Assembly: GCA_021815905.1 (NCBI GenBank)
Contig: JAKAZP010000005.1
Location: 1-18,767, forward strand
Reading direction: 5' to 3'
DNA: 18,767 nt
From: Pseudomonadota bacterium
Lineage (GTDB): Bacteria; Pseudomonadota; Gammaproteobacteria; Steroidobacterales; Steroidobacteraceae
Both the position numbers and the translations under genes were made by a program. The notes beneath the pieces are model-generated. The model worked only from the letters and a program-made list of their open reading frames with translations. It was not told the origin of the DNA and searched no databases. This document shows, one piece after another, positions 1 to 7,079 of the stretch (positions are counted from its first letter, which is position 1; each line of letters opens with the position of its first letter).

Positions 1-785
1 GCGGCCAGAAGTACCGCTTCCAGCACCTGGCGACGTTCGTCGGGCTCGAGCCCGCGCCGCTGCCCGAGCAGGACGTCACCATTCCCGTGGTGCTGGTGCG
101 CGCCGGCGAGCACTCGACCGGACTCGTCGCCGACGAGCTGGTCGGCAGCCGCGAGATCGTGGTGAAGTCGGTCGGCCCGCAGGTCTCGAGCATCCGCGGG
201 ATCTCCGGCGCCACCATCCTCGGCGACGGCCGGATCGTCGTCATTCTCGACATCGGCGCGCTGGTGCGGGCCGAATGGCGCGGCCGGGCGCAGCTTCCCG
301 CCGTCACGCGCGAGAAGCACGACCGGCGCACCTTCGCGCTGGTGGTCGACGACTCGATCACGGTGCGCCGCGTGACTCAGCGACTGCTCGAGCGCAACGG
401 GATGCGCGTGCTCACGGAGCGAGACGGCATGGATGCCGTGTCGCTGCTGCAGGAGAACGTTCCCGACATCATCCTGCTCGACATCGAGATGCCGCGCATG
501 GACGGCTACGAGGTCGCCGCGCACGTGCGCAACGATCCGCGCCTGAAGGACGTGCCGATCATCATGATCACCTCGCGGGTCGGGGAGAAGCACCGCGCGC
601 GGGCGATCGAGCTCGGCGTCGACGACTACCTCGGCAAGCCCTATCAGGAGGCGCAGCTCCTCGAGGCCATCGCGCCGCTCGTCGAGCGGCGCCGGGACGC
701 GCAGGAGGCGTCGGGCTACGCCGGGACGCGCCAGACCCGGCCCGATGCCGACCGGGCCCGGGCCGCACCGGGCGCGAGCCACTGA
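1..785 (+). CDS. C-terminal part of a CheA-type hybrid histidine kinase with receiver domain (ChpA/PilL-like), 5'-truncated
   Basis: The reading frame is open from the window edge (first full codon at 3), so only the C-terminal ~260 residues are present. Codons up to about position 270 encode the end of a CheW-like regulatory domain, which in CheA kinases docks to receptors and CheW. A complete response-regulator receiver domain follows: acidic pair VVDDS at 348-353, phospho-acceptor Asp at 480-482 in LLDIEMPRMDGYE, the ITSR switch region, and the conserved Lys at 636-638 in LGKPYQ. A CheA core ending in a receiver is the layout of ChpA/PilL, the kinase of the Pil-Chp pathway that controls twitching motility and cAMP. 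The tail after ~700 is polar and low-complexity. A ChpC-like gene follows 9 nt downstream, which supports this assignment. FrzE-like or other CheA-REC hybrids are not excluded, since the Hpt domains lie outside the window. Confidence 0.85.
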   Translation, partial: GQKYRFQHLATFVGLEPAPLPEQDVTIPVVLVRAGEHSTGLVADELVGSREIVVKSVGPQVSSIRGISGATILGDGRIVVILDIGALVRAEWRGRAQLPAVTREKHDRRTFALVVDDSITVRRVTQRLLERNGMRVLTERDGMDAVSLLQENVPDIILLDIEMPRMDGYEVAAHVRNDPRLKDVPIIMITSRVGEKHRARAIELGVDDYLGKPYQEAQLLEAIAPLVERRRDAQEASGYAGTRQTRPDADRARAAPGASH

Positions 786-794
786 GAGGCTTCG

Positions 795-1268
795 ATGACC
801 GAGCGCGTGCAGGAGATCTACAGTCTGTTGGTTCCGCTCTCGGAGGGCCGGCTCATCGTGCCGCGGGCCTGCGTGGCGGAGGTGGTCGGCTTCCAGGTGC
901 CGTCGGAGATGACCGGCGCGCCGCCCTGGTACATCGGCACGGTGCCCTGGAACGGCAAGGCGGTGCCGCTCGTCTCGTTCGAGGGCGCCTGCGGGCAATC
1001 GCTCCCCGTGCCTTCCGGACGCACGCGGGTGGTGGTGTTCCATTGTCTGGGAAGCCGTCTCGAGGGCGGCCATTTCGCGCTGCTCTCGCAGGGATTCCCC
1101 CAGCTGGTGCGGGTGAGCTCGGACGTGGTGCGCCCCGACAATTCACGCGTGTTCGCCGATCGGGCGCCGGTCATCTGCCAGGTGCGGATGGTGAACGAGA
1201 CGCCCCTGGTGCCGGATCTCGAGCGGCTGGAGGAGATGATCGCGGAGGAGACGCGGGTCGCGGCGTAA
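795..1268 (+). CDS. chpC: CheW-domain protein, ChpC-like
   Basis: A 157-residue single-domain CheW-fold protein. It opens with the usual pattern (EIYSLLVPLSEGRLIVPRACVAEVV), then PPWYIGTVPWNGKAVPLVSFE, matching the CheW 'pWylGtv.W.G..vPvis.e' core, and ends in a short charged helix. Such proteins bridge receptors to a CheA kinase. In Pil-Chp clusters ChpC is the accessory CheW encoded just behind chpA, and here the ATG lies 9 nt after the kinase stop with a purine-rich GAGAGG upstream, so the two genes are probably cotranscribed and coupled. It acts in the cytoplasm at the receptor array. The gene name is inferred from position and length; CheW family membership is firm. The gene ends 19 nt before the convergent phosphatase gene. 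Confidence 0.82.
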   Translation: MTERVQEIYSLLVPLSEGRLIVPRACVAEVVGFQVPSEMTGAPPWYIGTVPWNGKAVPLVSFEGACGQSLPVPSGRTRVVVFHCLGSRLEGGHFALLSQGFPQLVRVSSDVVRPDNSRVFADRAPVICQVRMVNETPLVPDLERLEEMIAEETRVAA

Positions 1269-1287
1269 CGCGGTCCGCCGCTTCCTC

Positions 1288-2049
1288 CTATCTCAGCGCA
1301 TCGCGCATTGCGGCGTGGAGCAGGCCGTTGGTGGCGAGCACGGACGTCGTCTCCAGGGTCACCTCGCCCCCCTCGAGGTCAGTGAACACGCCTCCGGCCT
1401 CGCGCACGATGACCGTCAGCGCCGCGATGTCGAGGATCTGCACATCCGACTCGATGACCACATCGAGCGCTCCGCGGGCGAGCAGGTGATAGTGCACGAA
1501 GTCGCCGTAGCCGCGGATCCGGCTCACGCGGCCGATCAGCTCGCCGAGCCGGCTCCATCGCGCCGAGCGCGCCAGAGTCTTGAGGTTCCCGGTCGAGACG
1601 ATGGCGGCGGCGGGATCGGCGACCCGGCTCACGTGGATCGGGCGGCCGTCGAGGAACGCTCCGCAGCCCTGCTCGGCCCAGGCGAGCTCCCCGTAGGCGG
1701 GGGCGCTCGAGACGCCGAGCACGAGCCGCCCGGCGCGCATGAGCGCGATCTGCGTGGAGAAGAACGGGCACTCGCGCACGAAGGACTTGGTGCCATCGAT
1801 CGGGTCCACGAGCCAGACGCTCTCGGCCTGCGTCCCGTGCCTTCCGGTCTCCTCGCCATGGAAGCCGTGCGAAGGAAAGCGCGCGCCCAGCAGCTCGCGA
1901 ATCGTCTCTTCGGCGCGCACGTCCGCCTCCGTGACCGGGGTCCGGTCTTCCTTGGTGCGCACCGCGAGGCTCTTGCGATAGAAACCTCGGATGACCTCCG
2001 CCGCGGCCTTGGCGGCATCGAGGGCGGCATTGAGCTCTGGGGATGGCAT
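1288..2049 (-). CDS. hisN: Inositol monophosphatase-family phosphatase, probably HisN-type histidinol-phosphatase
   Basis: This 253-residue protein has all signatures of the Mg2+-dependent inositol monophosphatase superfamily: GEE at residues 65-67, DPIDGTKSF at 82-90 (metal ligands Asp82 and Asp85) and the late metal-binding Asp207 in ILDIAAL. The stretch RGYGDFVHYHLLARGALDVVIE and the FVREC.FF.TQIAL segment resemble the HisN branch (histidinol phosphate to histidinol, penultimate step of histidine synthesis) more than CysQ (PAP phosphatase) or SuhB. No his gene is nearby, so the substrate is inferred; a promiscuous sugar-phosphate or inositol phosphatase is the alternative. The ATG start at 2049 gives the usual family length. 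A perfect TTGACA lies upstream on this strand (see separate entry). It is transcribed divergently from the adenosyltransferase gene. Confidence 0.75.
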   Translation of the reverse strand: MPSPELNAALDAAKAAAEVIRGFYRKSLAVRTKEDRTPVTEADVRAEETIRELLGARFPSHGFHGEETGRHGTQAESVWLVDPIDGTKSFVRECPFFSTQIALMRAGRLVLGVSSAPAYGELAWAEQGCGAFLDGRPIHVSRVADPAAAIVSTGNLKTLARSARWSRLGELIGRVSRIRGYGDFVHYHLLARGALDVVIESDVQILDIAALTVIVREAGGVFTDLEGGEVTLETTSVLATNGLLHAAMRDALR

Positions 2050-2060
2050 GCGGGCGAGGT

Positions 2061-2089
2061 ACGTTGCCGAGCGCTCGAGCCGCTGTCAA
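2061..2089 (-). promoter_or_regulatory. Possible sigma70 promoter for the HisN-type phosphatase
   Basis: On the minus strand an exact TTGACA (-35) occupies 2089-2084, followed by a 17-nt spacer containing the 10-bp palindrome CGAGCGCTCG (2068-2077), and then CAACGT (2066-2061) at the -10 position. The -10 match is poor (2 of 6), so the call rests on the -35 box, the spacing and the location directly before the start codon. If used, the transcript would begin within about 10 nt of the ATG. Confidence 0.3.
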
Positions 2090-2107
2090 ACCCCGGCTCT
2101 GGCAGAA

Positions 2108-2133
2108 TCGAGGCTCGAGCGCATTCGCCTCGA
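2108..2133 (+). promoter_or_regulatory. Hairpin overlapping the ribosome binding site of the adenosyltransferase gene
   Basis: TCGAGGC (2108-2114) pairs perfectly with GCCTCGA (2127-2133) across a 12-nt loop. The 3' arm runs into the Shine-Dalgarno sequence GAGGTG (2132-2137) that serves the ATG at 2145. The arrangement could hold the ribosome site partly closed. It is seen directly in the sequence, but no regulatory function is shown, and such stems arise by chance in G+C-rich DNA. Confidence 0.25.
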
Positions 2134-2144
2134 GGTGTGGCGCG

Positions 2145-2705
2145 ATGGGGAACAGACTCAGCAGGATCTACACGAGAACGGGCGACGACGGCACGACGGG
2201 CCTCGGGGACGGCACCCGTGTGCCCAAGGACGGCGCGCGGGTGGAAGCCTATGGCACGGTCGACGAGCTCAACAGCGTGCTCGGCGTGCTCCTCGCCGTC
2301 CCGGGGCTGCCGTCGGCGGTGGTCCTCTGCCTGACCGAGCTGCAGCACGAGCTGTTCGATATCGGCGGAGAGTTCTGCATCCCCGGTCATCGGGTCATCA
2401 CGGCCGCCCAGGTCGCCCGGCTCGAGAGCGAGCTCGATGAGTTCAACGAGGCCCTTCCGGCCCTGAAGGAGTTCATTCTTCCCGGAGGCGGTCCCGCGGC
2501 GGCGGCCTGTCATCTCGCGCGCACGGTCGCCCGACGCGCGGAGCGGCGGGCCTGGACGCTCGCCGGCGCCGAGGCCGTCAATCCGGAGTCGCTGCGCTAC
2601 CTCAACCGGCTGTCGGATCTGCTGTTCGTGCTGGCGCGCGTGCTGGCGCGGCATGAGCGCGGCACGGAGGTCCTGTGGCGCCACGATCGCGCCCGTCGCG
2701 GCTGA
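2145..2705 (+). CDS. pduO: PduO-type cob(I)alamin adenosyltransferase
   Basis: The enzyme transfers the adenosyl group of ATP to cob(I)alamin to make adenosylcobalamin. The 186-residue protein carries the family motifs in order: N-terminal ATP-binding YTRTGDDGTTGL (residues 9-20), YGTVDELNS (36-44), FILPGG (110-115), the HLARTVARRAER helix (123-134) and a final R.LNRLSDLLFVLAR helix. This is the PduO (ATR) fold, unrelated to CobA/BtuR. The ATG at 2145 is preferred over upstream in-frame starts because GAGGTG precedes it by 7 nt and the protein then begins with the usual short lead into IYTRTGD. A membrane-protein gene starts inside its 3' end. Together with the BtuCD-like genes in the window it hints at B12 salvage, but no cobalamin synthesis genes are present here. 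Confidence 0.93.
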   Translation: MGNRLSRIYTRTGDDGTTGLGDGTRVPKDGARVEAYGTVDELNSVLGVLLAVPGLPSAVVLCLTELQHELFDIGGEFCIPGHRVITAAQVARLESELDEFNEALPALKEFILPGGGPAAAACHLARTVARRAERRAWTLAGAEAVNPESLRYLNRLSDLLFVLARVLARHERGTEVLWRHDRARRG

Positions 2706-3094
2706 GGCCGCTCGCCTTCGGCGCACTGCTGATCGGCGCGGCGGCGCTCGCGCTGACGGGGCTCGCGGGTCTCGCCTTGCTCGCTCTCGCGGGACTCGGT
2801 TGGGCGCAAGGGCTCGACGTGCCCGGGGCCTGGACGCGTACCCTCGCCGGCATCGGGCTGCTCGGCGGCGGCGCGGGGGCGGAGTCGCTCTGCTGGCTTG
2901 CGATCCGCGGGCTCATCCGCCGCTCGGACGCGGGCGCAGCGCTGTCCGCGCGGGTGCTCGAGATCACGGGAGAGGACTCGGGCATCGGGCGCGCCATGAA
3001 GTTCATCGCCGTCATCGGTCTGGTGAGCGCGCTCATCTGCCTGCCGCTCGCGGCGGGCCTGCGAGCGGCATTCGGCAGGCCGTTGTTCGGTTGA
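2675..3094 (+). CDS. Small membrane protein of unknown function
   Basis: The 139-residue protein begins with a basic stretch (APRSRPSRLRP) followed by strongly hydrophobic segments at about residues 12-44, 55-78 and 107-130, so it is probably an inner-membrane protein with three or four helices. The GTG start at 2675 sits 4 nt after an excellent GGAGG (2666-2670) inside the end of the adenosyltransferase gene, giving a 31-nt overlap and likely translational coupling. I do not recognise the family. The intact frame, good ribosome site and hydrophobic pattern argue that it is real, but low-complexity Ala/Leu/Gly content means the frame alone is weak evidence in this G+C-rich DNA. Confidence 0.6.
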   Translation: MAPRSRPSRLRPLAFGALLIGAAALALTGLAGLALLALAGLGWAQGLDVPGAWTRTLAGIGLLGGGAGAESLCWLAIRGLIRRSDAGAALSARVLEITGEDSGIGRAMKFIAVIGLVSALICLPLAAGLRAAFGRPLFG

Positions 3095-3174
3095 TCCGCG
3101 CGGCCCATGATGGGGGAACGGTCGAGTGCGCGGGCGGTCTGGCTGTGGGAGCGCGCGCGATGGAAGGTCCGGAT

Positions 3175-3561
3175 ATGAGTCTCAAACAGGCATTCAAGGT
3201 ATGGTGGAGCTACAGCTGGAGGGCCAGCCTGCTCGTCATCCCCCTCGGGCTGGTCATGACGGCCTGGTCGCTCGTGGGCCTTTACTCGGCGCTGCAGAGC
3301 GCGTCGGCCTCCGGCAACGGGCTCTCGAGTCTGCTCTCGGGGCGGGGGCTCTCGAGCCTCGACCTCGAGACACTCGCGCATCTCGCGACGGGCGGCATGG
3401 CGGCCTGGGTGATCTCGCTCGTCCTCACCGCGGTCATCCAGGTGTTCGCGATGCGCTGGGCGCTGAATTCGCGCTGGTCGGATTTCCGCCTGCAGGCGGT
3501 GCCGCCCGAGCCGCAGCCGCGCGGCTCGGCGTCCGCCACCCCTCCCGCACGGCCCGGTTGA
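3175..3561 (+). CDS. Small two-helix membrane protein of unknown function
   Basis: The 128-residue protein starts MSLKQAFKVWWSYSWRASLL, an amphipathic Trp/Tyr-rich segment leading into a first membrane helix (about residues 17-40). A Ser/Gly-rich loop follows, then a second helix (about 68-92) ending in MRWALNSRWSDFRL, and a Pro-rich tail. The pattern suggests an inner-membrane protein with both ends in the cytoplasm. The ATG at 3175 is chosen because GGAAGG (3162-3167) lies 7 nt upstream; a second ATG at 3160 is in frame but has no comparable site. It follows the previous small membrane gene by 80 nt in the same direction and ends 10 nt before the convergent ampD. No known function is recognised. 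Confidence 0.65.
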   Translation: MSLKQAFKVWWSYSWRASLLVIPLGLVMTAWSLVGLYSALQSASASGNGLSSLLSGRGLSSLDLETLAHLATGGMAAWVISLVLTAVIQVFAMRWALNSRWSDFRLQAVPPEPQPRGSASATPPARPG

Positions 3562-3571
3562 GGCCGGGGAC

Positions 3572-4141
3572 TCAGCGCCGCAGCCGTTTCCCGAGCAGCG
3601 CCCGCCAGCGCGGCCAGTCGAAGGCCGGCCCGGGATCGGTCTTGCGCCCCGGGGCGATGTCGCCGTGTCCGGCGATGTGCTCCGCCGAGAGGCTCGGATA
3701 GCTTGCGAGCAACGCGGCGACGAGCGCTGCGAGCGCCTCATACTGGGCGTCGGCATAGGCCGTATCGTCCGTGCCCTCGAGCTCGATTCCGATCGAGAAA
3801 TCGTTGCAGGCCGGGCGCCCGCGATACTGCGATTGCCCCGCGTGCCAGGCGCGCATGCCGAACGGCACGTACTGCGTGATCGCACCGTCGCGGCGAACGA
3901 GCGCGTGCGCGCAGACCCGCAGCCCCGCGATGTCGCGGAAGGACGGATGCGCGCCGGCGGGCAGATCTCCCGCGAACAGCCGGTCGATCCAGGGGCCGCC
4001 GAATTGCCCGGGCGGCAGGCTGATGCCGTGGATCACGACCAGCTCGGGGATCGCGCCGGCCGGGCGCGCGTCGCAGTGAGGCGAGAGCACCTGGCGCGCG
4101 CCGGCGAGCAGACCCGTTGCGGGCTCGATGCGCACGGTCAT
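3572..4141 (-). CDS. ampD: 1,6-anhydro-N-acetylmuramyl-L-alanine amidase AmpD
   Basis: This cytoplasmic zinc amidase removes the stem peptide from anhydromuropeptides during peptidoglycan recycling, and in many gammaproteobacteria its loss derepresses AmpR-controlled beta-lactamase. The 189-residue protein has the Amidase_2 fold with zinc ligands visible as His38 (VVIHGISLP), His159 (AGHGDIAPG) and Asp169 (KTDPGP), plus Glu120 (SIGIELEG) and Lys167 at the catalytic positions. WHAG and the length match AmpD rather than the larger AmiD or phage amidases. There is no signal peptide, as expected for the cytosolic enzyme. The ATG lies one base beyond the stop of the DUF1614 gene, so it is almost certainly translated from that gene's transcript. 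No ampE or ampR is seen. Confidence 0.93.
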   Translation of the reverse strand: MTVRIEPATGLLAGARQVLSPHCDARPAGAIPELVVIHGISLPPGQFGGPWIDRLFAGDLPAGAHPSFRDIAGLRVCAHALVRRDGAITQYVPFGMRAWHAGQSQYRGRPACNDFSIGIELEGTDDTAYADAQYEALAALVAALLASYPSLSAEHIAGHGDIAPGRKTDPGPAFDWPRWRALLGKRLRR

Positions 4142-4142
4142 C

Positions 4143-4844
4143 TCAGTCCGGCAGGAAGCGCGACAGCCCCGCGTACAGCAGCGCCAGGATCCCGGTGACG
4201 AAGATGCCGTCGAACGTGCCCGCGCCGCCGATCGAGGCGACCGGCGCGCCGAGCGCCTGAATCCTTCCGAGGTTGAGCAGGTCCGCGCCGATCAGCGTGC
4301 CGAAGCTGCCGCAGATGTAGGCGAGCGGCGCCGCGTGTCGGCGCGAGAGGGCGATCGCGGTGACCGCGGTGGCGACGGCGGGGACGAATATCGGCACGGC
4401 GATGCCGAAGCCCGGGACCGGCCGCGCGAGGGAGTGACACACCGCGGCGACGATCGCGGTGCCGATCGCGGCGAGGAGCAGCAGCCGGTTGCGGAGGATG
4501 AGATAGAGCGAGAGCCCGATCGGTATGAGCGCGCCGCCCACGTTGACGGCGAGCACCGTCGAGGCGGTCTGGCTCACGACGGGCACGACGTAGGTGATGC
4601 CGTAGAAGGAGATCTCCGCCGCGGTGGTGGTCCGGTGCCCGGGAAGGTAGGCCACCGGAATGTTGATGTAGCTGCCGAGGAGCGACAGGGCGAGCAGCCC
4701 GATCAGCGAGCGCATGCTGATGCCCATGGTGCTCGAGGCGTAGTGCAGCAGCCGCAGCGCCGCGAGCCCGAAGAGCGCGATCAGGACGCCCCAGAGCACC
4801 AGCAGAAAGGGCAGCGTGACGGGAAAGTATTGCAGGTGGGACAC
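4143..4844 (-). CDS. DUF1614 family multi-spanning membrane protein
   Basis: The 233-residue protein is almost entirely hydrophobic, with about seven predicted membrane segments. It shows the conserved DUF1614 pattern: GSYINIPVAYLPG near residue 57, AVNVGGALIPIGLSLYL, FGIAVPIFVPA, LAYICGSFGTLIGADLLNL and the strongly conserved SIGGAGTFDGIFVTGILA near the C terminus. The biochemical role of the family is unknown. The start is a GTG at 4844; I see no strong ribosome site and no better in-frame start. Its stop is separated from the ampD start codon by a single base, forming a two-gene unit transcribed away from bioA. The link with ampD suggests a role at the inner membrane in wall recycling, but that is only positional inference. 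Confidence 0.85.
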   Translation of the reverse strand: MSHLQYFPVTLPFLLVLWGVLIALFGLAALRLLHYASSTMGISMRSLIGLLALSLLGSYINIPVAYLPGHRTTTAAEISFYGITYVVPVVSQTASTVLAVNVGGALIPIGLSLYLILRNRLLLLAAIGTAIVAAVCHSLARPVPGFGIAVPIFVPAVATAVTAIALSRRHAAPLAYICGSFGTLIGADLLNLGRIQALGAPVASIGGAGTFDGIFVTGILALLYAGLSRFLPD

Positions 4845-4895
4845 GGCGTGGGCTCGGTCGCGCCAGGGCAGGCGGCATCATGCCACAATGCCGGG

Positions 4896-6251
4896 ATGAC
4901 GACCGGTAACGCCGCCTACGCCGCGCGCGATCTCGCTCATGTCTGGCATCCCTGCACCCAGATGAAGGATCACGAGCGGATGCCCCCGATACCGATCCGC
5001 CGCGGGGAGGGCGTGTGGCTCGAGGACTTCGAGGGCCGGCGCTACCTCGATGCGGTGAGCTCCTGGTGGGTGAACCTGTTCGGTCACGCGAATCCGCGGA
5101 TCAACGCCGCGGTGCGCGCTCAGCTCGAGAGTCTCGAGCAGGTGATACTGGCCGGATTCACCCACGAGCCGGTGATCGCGCTCTCGGAGGCGCTGACCGC
5201 CGTGGCGCCCCGCGGCCTCTCGCGCTGCTTCTACGCCGACAACGGCTCGTCCGCGGTCGAAGTGGCCGTGAAGATGAGCTTCCACTACTGGCGCAACGTC
5301 GGTCGCGCCGGCAAGCACCGGTTCATCACGCTCTCGAACAGCTATCACGGCGAGACGCTCGGCGCTCTGGCGGTCGGCAACGTCGAGCTCTACAAGGAGG
5401 TCTACCGGCCGCTCCTCATGGAGGTGATCACCGTGCCCTCGCCCGACTGCTTCGAGCGCGAGCCCGGAGAGAGCTGGGCGGAGCACTCGCGGCGCAAGTT
5501 CGCGCACATGGAGGCGGCGCTCGAGCGCCATGCGAACGAGGTCGCCGCCGTCATCGTGGAGCCGCTGGTGCAGTGCGCGGGCTCGATGCGCATGTACGAT
5601 CCGGCGTACCTCGAGCTGCTGCGCGAGGCCTGCGACCGGCACGGGGTGCACCTCATCGCGGACGAGATCGCGGTCGGGTTCGGCCGCACGGGGACGCTGT
5701 TCGCCTGCGAGCAGGCGCGCATCAGGCCGGATTTCATGTGCCTCTCGAAGGGGCTCACGGCGGGATACCTGCCGCTTTCGGCCGTCGTGACCACGGAATC
5801 GGTGTACGAGGCCTTCTACGACGAATACGTGAAGCTGCGCGCCTTCCTCCATTCCCACAGCTTCACCGGCAATCCGCTCGCGTGCGCGGCGGCGCTCGCG
5901 ACGCTCGACATCTTCCGCACCGACGACGTCCTGACACGCAACCGCGCGCTCGCGGCGCACCTGGGCGCGCGCGCCCGCGAGCTCGAGGGACACCCCCACG
6001 TGGCCGAGGTCCGCCAGCACGGCATGATCGCCGCCGTCGAGCTCGTGCGCCGCAAGGCGGCGCGGGAGCCGTATCCGTGGCAGGAGCGGCGCGGCCTCGC
6101 GATCCACCGTCACGCGCTCGGGCGCGGCGTGCTGCTGCGTCCCATCGGCAACGTCGTCTACTTCATGCCCCCGTACGTGATCACGCCGGAGCAGATCGAT
6201 CTCGTGGTGGAGGTCGCGCGCGAGGGGATCGATCTCGCCACATGCGACTGA
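4896..6251 (+). CDS. bioA: Adenosylmethionine-8-amino-7-oxononanoate aminotransferase BioA
   Basis: This PLP-dependent class III aminotransferase converts KAPA to DAPA using S-adenosylmethionine as amino donor, the antepenultimate step of biotin synthesis. The 451-residue protein shows BioA-specific sequence: HVWHPCTQMKDHE at the N terminus, SSWWVNLFGHANP, NGSSAVEVAVKM, NSYHGETLGA, IADEIAVGFGRTGT, and the PLP-binding Lys285 in CLSKGLTAGYLPLSAV. The ATG at 4896 matches the usual BioA N terminus; upstream in-frame sequence belongs to the intergenic gap and the divergent DUF1614 gene. No other bio genes are nearby. Its last 10 nt overlap rsmE, an arrangement also known from xanthomonads. Just upstream a short inverted repeat GGCAT-C-ATGCC (4874-4884) is visible but has no assigned role. 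Confidence 0.95.
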   Translation: MTTGNAAYAARDLAHVWHPCTQMKDHERMPPIPIRRGEGVWLEDFEGRRYLDAVSSWWVNLFGHANPRINAAVRAQLESLEQVILAGFTHEPVIALSEALTAVAPRGLSRCFYADNGSSAVEVAVKMSFHYWRNVGRAGKHRFITLSNSYHGETLGALAVGNVELYKEVYRPLLMEVITVPSPDCFEREPGESWAEHSRRKFAHMEAALERHANEVAAVIVEPLVQCAGSMRMYDPAYLELLREACDRHGVHLIADEIAVGFGRTGTLFACEQARIRPDFMCLSKGLTAGYLPLSAVVTTESVYEAFYDEYVKLRAFLHSHSFTGNPLACAAALATLDIFRTDDVLTRNRALAAHLGARARELEGHPHVAEVRQHGMIAAVELVRRKAAREPYPWQERRGLAIHRHALGRGVLLRPIGNVVYFMPPYVITPEQIDLVVEVAREGIDLATCD

Positions 6252-6979
6252 CGCGGGTGCACGTCGCGGCGCCGCTCGAGGCGGGACGCCGCGCGCGGCT
6301 CTCGGGCGATGCCGCCAGCCACATCGCGCGCGTGCTGCGTCTCGGAGCGGGTGATGCGCTCACGCTGTTCGATGGCCGGGGCGGGGAGTACGGCGCGCTC
6401 ATCGAGGAGGTGCGCAGGGACGGGGTCACCGTGCAGGTCGGGGAGTGGCGGCCCGTGGAGCGCGAATCCCCGCTTGCGCTCACCCTGGCTCAGGGCGTGG
6501 CGCGCGGCGAGCGCATGGATTGGGTCGTGCAGAAGGCGACCGAGCTCGGCGTGAGGCGGATCTGTCCCATCCTGAGCGAGCGGACCGTGGTGCGGCTCGA
6601 TGCCAGGCAGTCGGAGCAAAAGCGGCGGCACTGGCGGGCCATCGCCGTCGCCGCCTGCGAGCAGAGCGGCCGGGATCGGATCCCCGCGATCGAGGCGCCC
6701 GCCGCGCTCCCTGATTTCATCCAACGGGCCGACACGGTGGCGACGCGCCTGCTGCTTTCCCCGTCGGCCGGCCTGCGGATCGCCGATCTGCCGCCCCCGC
6801 ACGGCGGCATCCTCGTGCTCATCGGGCCCGAAGGCGGCCTGGCCGAGGCGGAGCAGCGCGCCGCGCTCGCGGCCGGCTTCCTCGCCGTGCGCCTCGGCCC
6901 GCGGGTGCTGCGCACGGAGACGGCGGCGGTCGCGGCCCTGACACTGCTGCAACACCGATTCGGAGATGTCTCAGCCTGA
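6242..6979 (+). CDS. rsmE: 16S rRNA (uracil-1498-N3)-methyltransferase RsmE
   Basis: RsmE is a SPOUT-class methyltransferase that makes m3U1498 in 16S rRNA of the 30S subunit. The 245-residue protein has the N-terminal PUA-like domain (MRLTRVHV... SHIARVLRLGAGD.LTLFDG.GGEY) and the C-terminal trefoil-knot region, with QKATELGVRRICPILSERTVV, AACEQSGR, LIGPEGGLAEAE and LGPRVLRTETAAVAAL, the last two being the SAM-binding knot loops. Length is close to that of E. coli RsmE (243). The ATG at 6242 lies inside the end of bioA (10-nt overlap), and the family-typical start 'MR..R..v' begins right there. Translation is therefore probably coupled to bioA. Confidence 0.95.
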   Translation: MRLTRVHVAAPLEAGRRARLSGDAASHIARVLRLGAGDALTLFDGRGGEYGALIEEVRRDGVTVQVGEWRPVERESPLALTLAQGVARGERMDWVVQKATELGVRRICPILSERTVVRLDARQSEQKRRHWRAIAVAACEQSGRDRIPAIEAPAALPDFIQRADTVATRLLLSPSAGLRIADLPPPHGGILVLIGPEGGLAEAEQRAALAAGFLAVRLGPRVLRTETAAVAALTLLQHRFGDVSA

Positions 6980-7021
6980 AATGGCGCCGCAACCCGGCAT
7001 CCCGGGCCGCCTGCCGCAGCG

Positions 7022-7030
7022 TGTTATGAT
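7022..7030 (+). promoter_or_regulatory. Extended -10 promoter for the DUF998 gene
   Basis: TGT followed by TATGAT (7022-7030) is a good extended -10 element (TGn plus 5 of 6 matches to TATAAT). No clear -35 is present at the usual distance, which is acceptable for extended -10 promoters. A start site near 7037 would leave a leader of about 43 nt before the ATG at 7080. The position, just after the end of rsmE, fits an independent promoter. Confidence 0.4.
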
Positions 7031-7079
7031 GACCGCGGACGCGGGGGGCTCGATCGAGGCGAACTCGGGGGGGCGCGAC

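Noticed and set aside
1288..2049. CysQ (PAP phosphatase) annotation for the IMP-family protein
   Set aside because: The GYGDF..Y..ARGALDVV.E region and DPIDGTKSFVR resemble HisN-type proteins more closely; kept only as an alternative.
1629..3885. Long minus-strand frames across the adenosyltransferase and small membrane genes
   Set aside because: They overlap clearly coding plus-strand genes and each other, and show only Arg/Pro/Ser-rich low-complexity translation.
4128..4895. N-terminal extension of bioA through the opposite-strand DUF1614 gene
   Set aside because: The extension is low-complexity charged sequence antisense to DUF1614, and BioA homologues begin near the HVWHPCTQMK segment, so the ATG at 4896 is correct.
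4878..6113. 411-codon minus-strand frame opposite bioA
   Set aside because: Shadow of bioA; no motif, ribosome site or family resemblance.
5015..6241. Long plus-strand open frame overlapping bioA and running into rsmE
   Set aside because: It is the shifted frame of bioA (Arg/Gly/Ala-rich) that happens to be continuous with rsmE; the real rsmE starts at 6242.
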